DNA of 64,000 nucleotides from Paragorgia papillata (Eukaryota; Cnidaria; Anthozoa; Scleralcyonacea; Coralliidae): positions 558,001 through 622,000 of the forward strand of contig JAWNZC010000470.1 of NCBI GenBank assembly GCA_035771165.1. The letters are read 5' to 3'. Under the pieces are notes generated by a model. The model was not told where the DNA came from. It saw nothing but the letters and a program-made list of their open reading frames with translations, and made no database searches. Of the stretch, positions 28,201-41,800 are shown in pieces; the first letter of the stretch is position 1; each line of letters begins with the position of its first letter. Both the position numbers and the translations under genes were made by a program.

Positions 28201-29805
28201 CTGGAGAAATAGATGCATTAGAATATCATAAAAAGGTGAAAGGCAAAATTATGTTATTGAAGTAATATTTAAAACACGAACAGGAGTGTTTTATCAGATT
28301 TAAAACCACGAGGGCGCAGCCCGAGTGTTTTAGATCTGATAAAACACGTGATGCGAGTGTTTTGAATGGCTTCAAAAACGATTCGTTTGGCATTTTGTGT
28401 TCATTAGTATTCTTTATATAAAATTGTATGTTCATTAGTATTCTTTCTGACGTCAAGAAGTTTTATCAGGTATAAAACCACGGACATGGTACTGATTTCC
28501 TTTGTGCTTTCCTCGTGAATTATTAATGAGTTTTTGAATTATTAGGTATCACTTTATTTTATAAGGGCCTGTTCACATGAGGCGAGTTATCTCGGGGGGT
28601 AGGGTTATCCCTAGGGTTATCCCTACCCCCCGAGATAACCCGGTCTCATGTGAACAGGCCCTTAGACCCCGTTTACACGGTACCGGACGAATTCGGAACT
28701 GGTCTCGAATTAGCATACGGTTCCGCCTATTTACACGGCGAAATAGGACTCGAATTCGTCCGGTACTGTGTTAGCCTTAGATTCGCTAGATTACAATACG
28801 TTAAGAAGATAAGTGCTCAAAACCCTAGAACTTTTTGGCGTACCACTCAAAATCTTCTTATTTTAGCATTATTATGTAGTCTGTAGAATCAACAAACTTT
28901 TTATAAGCATTTGGGGGTTGAGAAACAATATATATATATCAAACGATAAAACAATCATAATTATGATGGTAGGTATGCTACAAAAATGTTGAATCCGCCA
29001 TATTTATATAGTAATCAATGCAAAATTTGTTTTTGTTCAACCAAAATTTTCTTTTTGGCGTCTCCCTCACAATCTCTTATTTTAGCATTATTGTGTAGCT
29101 CATACAGTCAACAAACTTTTTAAGTACATGTGGGGGTTGAGAAACATCTCAAAAGATAAAAAATATTTGATAATTATGAATGTAGATACGATCAGTAGAA
29201 ATCAGTTTTGAACGCACATTACGTGACATAGATAAAATTCTCCTCTTAATAATAGCAGGGTGAAAAGTGGGATAGAAAGTAGCAAATGTAGTTTCGATTT
29301 ATAAATCTGGCGGTCGTTCACTCGCTCAGCATTATCGTCCAATTTCCTTGACAAGCATAATGTTAACGTGATTGAACGTTTAATCCATAAACATATTATG
29401 AATTTTTTGTCGGACTTGAATTTATTGTGTGATAACCAGCATGTTTTTCGTGAAGACCATTCATGCTTTTCTCAGCTATATATTCCAACTTGTTAATTAT
29501 TCCAACATGGCTCAGCTCAATGGATCAAGGAGAGTCAGTCGATACAATCTTTCTATAGATTTTGCAAAGGCATTCGATAAAGTTTCCCACCTACGTCTTA
29601 TCCACAAATTACATCTTTATGGCGTTAAGGGTAAACTTGCGGCTTGGATTCCAGATTTCTTGACGGCAAGACGCCAACGTGTTGAGTGCTACCTAGCTCG
29701 ATTAGCCTTCCTCGGTTATTTCTAGGCAGCCATTACTCAATCTTTAAAATTTTATTTTTTCTACTTACTGATAAAAATGTAAGTTGTGAGTATAAATAAA
29801 TTTGG

Positions 29806-29866
<61 letters not shown>

Positions 29867-32800
29867 GTTGTTTAATGGGGAAACGTCTAAATGGCTAAAT
29901 GTCACCTTGGGAGTCACGCAGGGCAATATTCTGGGGCCACTTTTATTTATTATTTACATCAACGACCTTCCTGCTTCGGTTAAATGCGACACCGAACTTT
30001 TTGCAGACGATAGCATAGCGTATTATTTAGAAAAATTGTGAGCCCAACAGATTGTGTTCAGCTACAACAAGACATGGCTGGTGTTTCAAGTTGGAGTAAG
30101 TCGTTGGTTGCTTGAACTAAATGCAACCGAGATAACTCGGGGGTAGGGACCGAGATAACTCGGGGGGTAGGGATAACTCGGTCGGAGCGATAGGGTAACC
30201 CTAGCCCCCGGGTTATCCCTACCTCCATGTGAACGCTTTCACCCGAGTTATCTCGGGGAGTAGGGTCAACTTAGGCATGCGTATTTATGCTGTTGCTCGG
30301 GATAACTCGGGGTGAAGCGTTCACATGAAGCTAGGGTTATCTCGGGGGCCAGGGACAACTCGGTAGTTGCGTTTTATCATGTGAAATAGGGTCAACTTTG
30401 ACCCTAGCCCCCGAGTTATCCCTACCCCCCGAGATAACCCGGTCTCATGTGAACAGCCCCTAACATGGCTTATTTTTAGAAGGGTTGATTCATGATTCGT
30501 TGTAACATGTCGCATGACATGATTTAGCAAGTATGCTTTTTTAGCACATTAGGTAAGGAAAAAGATTCTAATTGGAATAGAAGCCCTAATGAAGTTTGAG
30601 CAATGGGAAAACTATTTTAATCCTAACTCACAAAAACATAAAGGTAAGTGTGCTTGTACGCTTGTACGACATTATTTTTCTGGGTTTTGTATTTGGGCTT
30701 ATGCATGGTTGGAGATAAATTTTGGGTTTCTTGTTTCTTCCGCGCGGGAAACGTTTAATTCCTTTTAACAAAGGATGTAATAGTAATGTGTATTATGTTA
30801 TTTTAGCACTTTGTGTCTTGTTTTGGTTCCGTGAAAGGCATCGATGTACTGTTGTAAGTGCAGTATAGAGTACCGTAAATGACCGAATTAGCGCCCGGGG
30901 TGCTTATTATTTTCTTCGTACTTATAGGGGGGGCACTAAATCGGAGGGGGGGGGCTAATTCGGACGGGGGCGCTAATTCGGTCATTCAAGGCGGTTTTCC
31001 ACTAGGCGAATTTCTTCGCGCGAATCGAATCGAAATATCTGTTCATGCAATGTAATTGGTCGGTGCTGCAAGTTTTTCGCGCCAATTTTCTTAATAACCA
31101 ATCGTATTGCATAATAAATATTGTTTCTTGTACAATTATCGGAAGATAGGTCTAAAAAGATCAACTTTGGTAGGAATGAAGTTCTTGCTTACTCCATGTT
31201 AACATGATAAACAATGTTTAGTTGTTATTTTAGCTGATTTGAGGCTGCAAAGCATTGTGGTTAAATGTACCACCGCTATCTTTTTCGGTACCATCAATTG
31301 TGTTCTGTGCCGACAAGGTTCATAGCACTGATCTGTAAAAAGCGTTAACAGACACACATTTCAAATAACTCGCTTTTTTTTATAACTCACATATTTTTTA
31401 TACATTTGCATGATTACTATAATTGGTATTTTCCATTTTTGACTCACGGATACTCCGTAGGAGTATTGGGAGTATATGCTATCACTCGACTTTTGCATAT
31501 AATCCTCCAGCCTGCTTTGCGCGCTCTGTTCTAAATTATCTACTACAGTACTTCGAAAGCTAGGAGGTGAGTTTGTTGATTTCTTTTCAGGGCCGGCGCG
31601 ACCGGGGGGGGGGGGGGGGGGGGGGGGGGGTAGGGGGGTATTTACCCCCCCAATAATTTGGCGAAGAAGTGCCCTTTTTTAGCCAAGCCTTGGATATTAA
31701 ACAAAACGCGTGCGCGCAGAGCATGCATGCCTTTTTCAACTGGATTGTTATGAACAAAATGTAGCCAAATATATAATATTCGTTATCTTCCCACGACCCA
31801 AGTAACAGACTAACTCAGGATTTTGTGAATGGTCGTGAAGGCAGAATGTCCTTGTTTGGTTCTTTTAACTAGCTATCGAATTTGTGTTTTTTTATGCGAA
31901 CAAACTCCAGCTAGCGGACATGATGTTGTTTTCCTTTACTGTAATTTATAGTGAGTGACTGTATTATATTTCAGGGATATAGGTAGTTAATGTTTTCTTT
32001 GCAACATATCGAATCTCATAATTTTCATTTTGTCATATTACTTTATATATTATTGCATGTAGGAATCTGTAATAACTTCTAAATAACGATTTAGTAGAAT
32101 AAACGTACTGTTTTGCTTTTTTTGTTTCGATATACACCAAAAGTTAAAAACCCTGATCAAATGGCCTCTTCTTGAAACTGGTTTTACGCGGTGTGATTGC
32201 GCAATCCACGTAATGTGCCCTTCGGAAATCGTACCCTCCCAACTCCTAGAAGCTCGCGCCGGCCCTGTTTCTTTTCATGTGTTTTTGCCGTTTAATAGCA
32301 TATTACTAGCTCCATCAGTGTATTGATGTTTACTGTTTCTGCAGTTTAACCGTTTGTTTCATGATGAACTCGTAGTTCACTTGTTGTTTCACCGTTTCTG
32401 CGGTTTACACGAGTCTGTTGTCGATCATTCGTTCTATTGCAAACATTTGTTCACGCTTCATTTCATTACCACACATCGGTATACTTCTGTAGATAATTAT
32501 TTAACAGCATCTAAAATGAAGAATGTTGGTGTATGGGGAACTGATATTGAAATATTAACTGCAGCTTCTTTATATTTTGCACAGACATTTATGTATATAC
32601 AAAATTTGGTAATAATGACAAGTATGTTAAATGAGCCATTACCCATTGATAACCATGCGATTTTATACATTCAGAATAGTAATAACGTGCATTTTGATGT
32701 AGTGCAAGATGTTTCCCAAGAGCTCATTCCAAACATAACCTCTAAAACAAAACCTGTACACGATTTCACAAGTAAACTTTCCATAGTAAAAGCAAAAAGA

Positions 32801-35800
32801 GACTTTCCTATTTGGAAGCTAGGCTCCTTTTGAAAAATCTGAAGCCTCTTGATGTTGGTGGCAATGGTGATTTCTTTTTTAAAGCCGTTTCTCACCAATT
32901 ATATCACAATCCTAATTATCATCTAAATGTAAGGAAAGCAGGTGTTGATTATATTCAAGCTCATCCAGAACAGTTTATTGACAGTGTTACTGATAAGTCT
33001 TGGGCAAACTATATTAAGGATATGTCAGCTCAAGGCACTTGGTGTGATGCTCTTATGGTACAGGCAGTTGCTGATGCTTTGAATTGTATAATTACTATTA
33101 CTGAGTCAGCTGTCAATTTCAATGAGACAACTGTTGTTCATCCTCAATATCATAAAAAAATACCCCAAATTATACATCTAAGGTCATTTGAATGAATTTC
33201 ATTATGTCTCAACTGTAAGTGTATTGGGCAAAAAAAACACTCACGGTTCGAACTACACTATTTCTTTACATTGTCAAACAAATGCATTTTCTAGTGGTTT
33301 TAGCTGTGATTGCTTGCATATCCGTGAGTCGTCTCATTGAGACCTTTGATTTTTCTATAAAAGGGATCTATGCCAAACAAACAAATTTTACTTTCTTGTA
33401 TATTGCCTGTAAAATTACTATTTTCTTCTTTCATATCTATTTGTACTATGTATATTATCTTGTGATGAAATAAATTATTATTATTGATATTTACCCCATA
33501 CTTTGTTTTAGAGACTAGTGATTTTCTTCAAGCTTCAAGTCATAACAGTAAGCTGCTCTCAGCCATCACTAACAGCACTTTGAAAGATCACGACTCTGTA
33601 TTATATCCAGGTATTTGCTTATAGTTGCTGTATGTTGTATAGAGGCAGACAAAAACATTGACCTGGATACGTTTACTTAATTATACGGTTACCTAATTTG
33701 GGTATATTTAGGGCATGTAGGTAGGGTTACCTAGCACTCAGGTTACCCTGGCACTCAGGTCAGAGTTAACCCGGGTTTACAAGCAAGGTAGGGTCACCCT
33801 GCTGCCCAGGTCAACTTTATTAGACGTGGTTACCAGCACCCAGGTTACCCTATAGCACCCAGGTTACCCTAGCACCCAGGTTACCCTAGCACCCGGGTTA
33901 CCCTAGCACCCAGGTTACCCTAGCACTCAGGTTACCCTAGCACCCGGGTTACCCTAGCACCCAGGTTACCCTAGCACCCAGGTTACCCTAGCACCCAGGT
34001 TACCCTAGTACTCAGGTTACCCTAGCACCTGGTTTCCATCTAGCCGTAAGAGCCGGTGGCATGGCTCCGGCAAGGGGCAATGGTCCAATCGCACACAGCT
34101 TTTTATTGCTGGCTAATTCAACACTGTCTATGATTGGACCATCGCCCCTTGCCGCAGCCATGCCGCCGGCTCTTACGGCTATATGGAAACCAGGCTTAAG
34201 CAAGCACAACGCGAACGTCACGATAGTATTTTTTTACCAAAAACAAAATGTTGAATAATTTGCAGTCCCAAGAGTAATCCCAACACCGTCCTCGTTGCAC
34301 ATACAACGTCAACTGAAGCGTTTTCAAAGACAACAAAGAAAAGTTGTTAGTTTACTTTAGGCGTTAATCTATCATACGTCACGTTGTCGAAGCTATGGCT
34401 GCATACCTTTTAAAGATCTTACAAAATACATAAAGCATACAATATACGATGTCGTCCTGATGCATGGTTTCTTTTAAATGTAGTAACTTATTTGCCGTCG
34501 TCGTCCTAGCTTGCTTAAGGTCCCTAATAGCAACTGAAAGTTTGCTCACGTCAACATTATAAACATAAACTTGTGCAATTTAGCATGCGTGCGCACGTAT
34601 TTCAACGATTACAACATATAATTTTTAAATATATTTCCTACGGGGTCTATTTAATTCTAGTTTGGCAGTTAGGTAGTTTTAGCCATTACTTTAACATCAA
34701 CGGTGTTGAAAACGAGGCGATAGCCGAGTTTTTTAACTCACACTCATGACACACCCACAATTCATTGTTCTAGCAGAAGCATTAAATCCTTTATTCAACT
34801 GATTAGCATGCAGATGAGTATGCATAGTGGGATAACTAGTTATCCCATTGTTTTGACTGCTTATCGCATACTAATGAGTATTTTCCTTTCTAACTCTTGT
34901 TTCTTTCTCGGTAAGTTAAATAAAAAACAAAATTATTTCACTGCAAGAGAGTCATGAGATAAAATGGTTCTCACGATGTTAAATCCCATATCACACTCGT
35001 GACCATTGATTAACCCATACTTAATTTATGGGCGTTTATTACCACATTTCATAACAACGTCTCGGTAACTGATTTCCTTTATGTTTTCATGAATTATTCA
35101 TGAATTTGAGAATAGGCGAATTTCAGGGTATTGCGCGCGCATCATTTTGCAAAGGAATTGGCGGGTTCCCCACAAAGTAAGCAATGGCAAACAGACTTGC
35201 TAGCGAGCCAACAACAGCAGAATAACAGTGTTGAACATCCAGAAACTGTATCTATACTTTGTAGATTTTAAACAGTATGTTTACTTTGAGTGGAGTGTGC
35301 CAGTTTTTTTGAAAAATGATGCACGCAACACCCTGAAACTCGCCTATTGTATTTACTCAATTATGATAATTAAGTGCGAAATAGATGCGTACTAGTGTTC
35401 TAAACACTCTTTCTTTCCAAAAGGTCAATATGACAGTGAAAATTCGTCCGTGAAGATGAAATTTTGGAACGTCAAGATATGATTGCAATTTTGCTCACTC
35501 AAACATTACGTATATGTAAAAATAAACAATTTAACTGCTATTTTCTTTTTCTATAGTTGAAAATGTTTCATACAACATTTCAGATGTCGTCAAGCGAACA
35601 GTTCATAATGAAAAGAACACTGCCATACTGATGTCAGTTTCTGAGGCAAATTATGTTCTTCCCGCTCAAAGCAAGTTCTTCTTATCTGATAATAATTACT
35701 TCCGGAGTTTTGCTGCTGGATTAGGTCTGTTATGTTTTGTTTTTTATTTATTTACAACTTGAATTTTTTGGCACACAATAGCGGTATATCTCTCTGCAGG

Positions 35801-38800
35801 ATTTCTCTGCAGGATTCAATCTTATAAAAAAATTGGAACGTGAAGTTCTTAGGACCTGCAAACAGTTTTGGGGGTTGAGCGTATTATGCAGGACTCCGAC
35901 TGGTTCTCTTTGAGGCAGGCTTACAGCCAGGATTTTGAGAGAAGGCGTCCAATTTCCGTGGTGCATGATAATTCCCCAATGTCCAGAAATGTAATAAAAA
36001 GTCCGAAGCCACCGCGAGACGACGATATCACAAACGTTAGTACAGCGGTATTAATAAGGAAGTAACTTCATGTCAGCGTCTGTGTGGTGCACTAAAGTAG
36101 AATGTCAGTTTCATTCTCAGTTTTTCGAACATGTTTTATTTGTGTCGTCATGCATTAAATTGCAATGACTTGATTTAGCGATATTGATAAGCTACTTTTC
36201 GTAAAAATCTATATCTTAGGCAAATCATTGAGAGTAAGCTCCTTTATTTTTTAAATTTTGGGCGTCCAAAGCCGTCCACGTTTTATTCTAGGGTGTCCCA
36301 GGACGCCTGGACGCCCTTCTGGCTAAAAGCCTGCTTTGAGGTGTTTTAAAAACCTCTTATGGGTTTATTTAGCGGGTCTGTAAGTAGGCTACAATTAAAT
36401 GTCGTGGAACTGCTGGCCATAGACTATGGCAAACTTGGACATATAAACGCTGTTATATATTTTTTATATACTTTACATTACTTACGAGACTAGATCCTTA
36501 ATTTTTGTGACTCAGCAAATGAGAGCTCTGTCCATGTACGTTTTAAAAGGTCCCTTATTTATTTTATGGAATAGTTAATATTTTGCAAGGTGCCTAACTT
36601 CATCATGAAGACGTGTGCCCCTTTTTCTTATTAGATTCTACAAAATATGACATGATTGTTATTGATCCACCTTGGGAAAATAAGTCGGTGAAAAGAGGAG
36701 CAAAGTAAGTCCACATAAATATGTACATTTAGTTTTAGTTGATATAACCATATAAAAGATAAGGGGCTGGGGACTAATCATCCTTACGTGCAGCCAGCGG
36801 CAAAGGCGCTCCATGCAGCCGCCATGCGACACAGTTCAGACCACGGATCACAGCTAAGATGTAGGTGTTGATTTTACGGGGAGGGAGGAAAACTGGAGAA
36901 CCCAGCGAAAAACCCTCAAAGCACAGGAGAGATCAACTACAACTCTACTCACACGACTTCCAAGCTGGACAACGGGGTCATTCCCAAGTGGTCACCCATC
37001 CAAGTACTAACTACTAATTATAAATGTATATATTCTACACTCGAATTTTCCTTCACCCAAAATCCTTAGAACATGCTATGTAATCGAGTGAAATGCCCAA
37101 TATCACTTATAATATACTAACTACTAACCCCGTCTAACCCGGCTTAACTTTTGGTGAGAGGCAGCGCGCTAACATCCCACCGTGCTCGAGATGGTATGCG
37201 TTTTCTCAACGAAAATAAGAAAGAAAGTTCAAAGCACCCCCATTTTCCCCTCTAACAAATCAATTTTGATATCTTATGCAGATATTCTTCTCTTCCTCTT
37301 TGGGAAATCAAGAAGCTGCCAATTTCTGAATTAGCTTCGAACATGGCCCTGGTCGCCATATGGGTGACAAATAAACAAAAATACAGAAAGTTTGTTCTGG
37401 AAGAACTCTTTCCAAGTTGGTCTTGTAAACATGTAGGAGAATGGCACTGGATTAAGGTAATTGATGTCCTGCATGTTAGAATTCAAACCCAGATCGCTGA
37501 ATAGTAGATCTCAGCAAAATGCAATAATATTAGATTCTTTACGGCAAATATTATTTAAAATACACATAGGTGTGGTAGCAATGCTATAGCACAACCGTGG
37601 ATAAGCTAATAGGAATTAAAATAAATTAAATTAAATTAAATTAAATTAAATTAAATTAAATTAAATTAAATTAAATTAAATTAAAAATATAGAAAATAAT
37701 TTACAAAGTTTATGAATAAAAAATAGTGATCAAATTTGAGTTTGAGTATATACACTTGTATATAGAATAGTCAAATTTTCTGAGAATGTGAACCGAGCGA
37801 GTCAACACCGCCCTCATCATTTCCCTGAGTGTAAATTTGTAACTGACCGTACCGAAAAAGGTGGCGACTTGTACGTTTAACCACAATCCTTTGCGGGTAG
37901 TAAATATTGTTTCTTGCAGAATTATTGGAAGATATGATTTTAAAACGATCAACTTTGGTAGGAATGAAGTTCTTGCTTACTTAATCCATCTTAGCATGAT
38001 AAACAATGTTTAGTTGTCATTTGAGCTGATTTGAGGTCGCAAAGCATTGTGGTTAAATGTACCGCCGCCATCTTTTTCGGTACCGTCAATTACGGCTTGT
38101 CAACCAGTTCTCCAATCACGGGAGGCAAGTGTTTGAAGTGAGCCCTAAGTACATCAGTAAACACGTTAATATCCAGGACAATTAAAATTTTATTTTGTTT
38201 TATATTTCTGAGAATCAAGGCAAATGGCAGCTTGATGTTGATGTTTGTGGCGTTGGTTTGCATGCCCGGTTTATTTTCCAAAGGGACTGACAGGAAACCG
38301 CGGAGGAATTAATTATAAACAATCTCGTAGAGTTTATTTGAACATTTGACCAATCGAAGAATACTGTCTTGGCTGTATTGGAACAGTCCAGGAGGGGAAA
38401 TACAGATCTAACATTAACAAAGTTATTGTTGCTTAAGTTTTATTGCTTAAAGAACGTTCCTTGAGTAATGATTTATTTAACGTCGTAAGCACAGGATGAG
38501 TGGTCGCCCAATCATCCGAGCCAGAGGCTCATGTTAAAAGTGCACGACATAAGCTAATACCTAAGTGTTGATTTTACGTACAGAGGGAGGAAAACCGCAG
38601 AACCCTGCGAAAAACCCAGGAGAGACCAACTAAACTCTACTCACATGTAATTCAAGTTCGAGAACGGGGTTATTCCCAAACGTTCACCCATCCAAGTACT
38701 AACCCCGTTCAACCGGGCTTAAGTACAGCGGTGAGAGGCAGCGCCCTAACAGCACACGCCACCCGTGCTACCCAAATGGTAATACTTGCCTGGACATGTC

Positions 38801-41800
38801 ATCTGGTTTTAAAGCTATAGGGCAATATTGATTAGCCCAAAAGATGCGTGGTGATAGAGTATATCAACAACGAGTTTGAGTGTTTCATCAGGGGATCCAA
38901 ACACGAGAAAACTTGATGAAAGCACGAGGCCGAAGGCCGAGTGGTTTTATTGTTTTCGAGTGTTTGGATTCCCCCGACGAAACACGATAAGCGAGTTGTT
39001 GATATGGCATCTCAATCGAGCGATTTCAATAAGCCATTTGCACGATGACGTAAAATAGTGTTGTGTGACTACAACTACCAGAATGCTTTGCTAGCATCCT
39101 AGTGCTGATAAATGGAGCATACTAGCAAAGCATTCTGGTAGTTGTAATCACCCAACGCCATTTTACGTCATCGTGCGAATGGCTTATTGGAAAATACAAT
39201 TAAAATAAACCCGCATGAAATTTTATTCATGAGTGTGTTGTTTATTTTCCATAGATAATTGAGATCTTTAGAATTAGATAAACAACGGTTTTCATCTAAT
39301 ATCTTGGGTTTTACTGGATCCAGCTTCAATCAGGTGATTGAATGAACTATTGTAATTGGCTGATTATCTCATGAATTATTAATGAGTTTGAGATGGAGTA
39401 TGTCACACGCGTGTAACATACTTGTTTTTATGTTTACGGAAATCTACAGTGCAATGTCGTCAGGATTTTGTTTACATTATATTAGTGTATTTGCTTTCAC
39501 AAAACCTAATACGAAGACTTTTGATGAGGGCGTTGTGCGTCATTTCTCGCGCTTGACGTCGCGCTCAGCCTCTTGAATTATATTGTAAATACATAGAAGC
39601 CTGAAAGAAGCTCGGGAGGGGGGGGGGGGGGGGAGGGTCTGGCGTCGGGTGCCGAGAGTGACGTATTCTGTGTACTTGTAGGTGTATAGTTGCTCCACAT
39701 GGATTTGCAATCACATCCTTTTTGCTAACAATAGAATTAGTCTTGGAACTGTGTCATAATATCAACATCTTGTTATAGCCACTTTCTGCGATTGCGCAAC
39801 TTGCACTGTAGATTACTAAAAATGCGCATGCGTATTAAGCCTCAAAACTCTGATTCCTTGACGGGCGTTAAAGCCGTAACCCCCCGTCCGGACGTCTTAT
39901 ACAAGGGAGGCTTCTAAGCGTTGAGCTTTATGGAGTCAAGTGGCAGAGTGAAGCGAGTCAGGTGGCAGAGTTACTGCTTTCCCTACAGACTCTTCTTAAG
40001 AACATTTTAAGTTATAAATTTCTCCGTTTATCGAAGCTTGCATCGCGATTGTGGAGTCAGTGGGAGCCACCCTCAGTGGCCACCCGCCGGGATTTCTCAT
40101 AATTCTATTCCTGAAAAGCGACTGGGGACGTGGTTGGCAGAGTGAAGCTTACAATGTGTATGGTGGTGAAATTTGTACTACTTATAGTGTCGTACTGCTG
40201 TCTGGACATGCCAAGTTTTTATTTACTGCTTTGTCATGAGTTATTAACAATGTCATACATGGAATACTTTTGTGTTTGTTGAGTTGAGTACATCATATCA
40301 GAAATAATTATTTTCTATTTTTAGGTGACAAGAAAAGGAGAAATGGTATTTGACTTGGACTCAACTCACAAGAAACCTTACGAACCATTATTAATTGGAC
40401 AATTTGATGACAGAATTAAAGCGTGTAAACACAACACAATTAAGAAATCTCGACGTGAGAATTTTGATAACGGAATTAATGAAATGCCAGTTTACACAAG
40501 TAGCGAGAAAAATAATGAAAACAAAACTGAAATATCTTTGGAGAACAATGATGAAGTTAAGATTGAAGAGAAACAAGACGTCCCAGAAAGAACTTTACCA
40601 CAACATCAACTCATCTGCAGTGTGCCGTGTTCTCTTCACTCCAGGAAACCTCCATTAAACGGTAAGATATGCCAGCATTTTGGCAAGAATTCCGAATTGG
40701 TTTTTTTTTAACCTAAAGAAACTTTATACCCATTTTTATCTATAAATTACTCTGCCTTGGCCAACGAATAACGGCACCTTTATTATTTTACTCCGTCGCC
40801 AGACGATTTTACCGTACGTCTGTAATGATCAAATTAAATAATTAATCATTATAAAATAAAGACAACCTTTATCATAAATGTCTCTTACTGTAATACGACG
40901 GAAGACTTTTCAGTGACTCTTCAGTAAAGATAATCGACGTATAAACCATGATTTCCATATCATCGTGCCTGCAAGTATCACACGACATGTCATATCAATT
41001 GATTTGGCGTTAATTGAACTTAAAGCTTGCAACGTAACATAAAATGTAAGAGATCCTACGATAGAGAAAGCTACCTGAGACAGGAGCTTGATTCTATTGT
41101 ACTACTAGATGACAGTTGCGTCTCCTCCAGCCTCGTTTCCAGGGCGTTTGCGAGACACGATGGCGAAGCGAGATCACGTGACGAAATTCTCCAATGTATA
41201 TGTGGAACAACCTCGTACCCAGGGCCATTTGTAGGGAACTGGGCCAAGATGGCGAATAAAACAAAATGGCGGGAACAAATGGCCCTGGTGGAGGCTAGCT
41301 CAAAATGCGCAGTATATTGTGCATTTTATTAACTAGAACTCAGCTCTTTACACAGTAATTATACCTAATTACACTTAATTATTGCATGGTTTAAAATATA
41401 ATTTCCCGTGCCGTGTGCAGGAACAACCGACAAGGTCAAAATACAATTAAAAAAAAATACAAAATCAAACCGTCTGATTTACGCCATAAGCTCTTGACCA
41501 ATCAGAGGCTGAGATAGCCTAGCCTCCACCAGGGCCATTTGTTCCCGCCATCTTGGCCCAGTTCCCTATAAATGGCCCTGTGTACGAGGTTGTATGTGGA
41601 ACATTTTCCCGCCAGTTGACTTGGTGCAAGCGTACGTACTGTGAAAAGCAGACAAAATATCTTACGTTCTTACTCTTAAAGCTTAGAAGTCACCAAAAAA
41701 AATCTACTAAATGTATCGGAAAATTTTTTTAACGTGATCTGCCAAAATTCAGCCTTTGGACCTGTTCTGACTTCTATCGCCTCGCCGCCATCTTGTCTTA

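Noticed and set aside
29802..30041. Poly-valine protein fused to reverse transcriptase
   Set aside because: A (GTT)n tail of a nested element happens to be in frame with the interrupted RT.
32354..33195. A functional OTU deubiquitinase gene
   Set aside because: Frameshifted, catalytic Cys absent, no flanking exons, and located in an intron of METTL4; best read as transposon debris.
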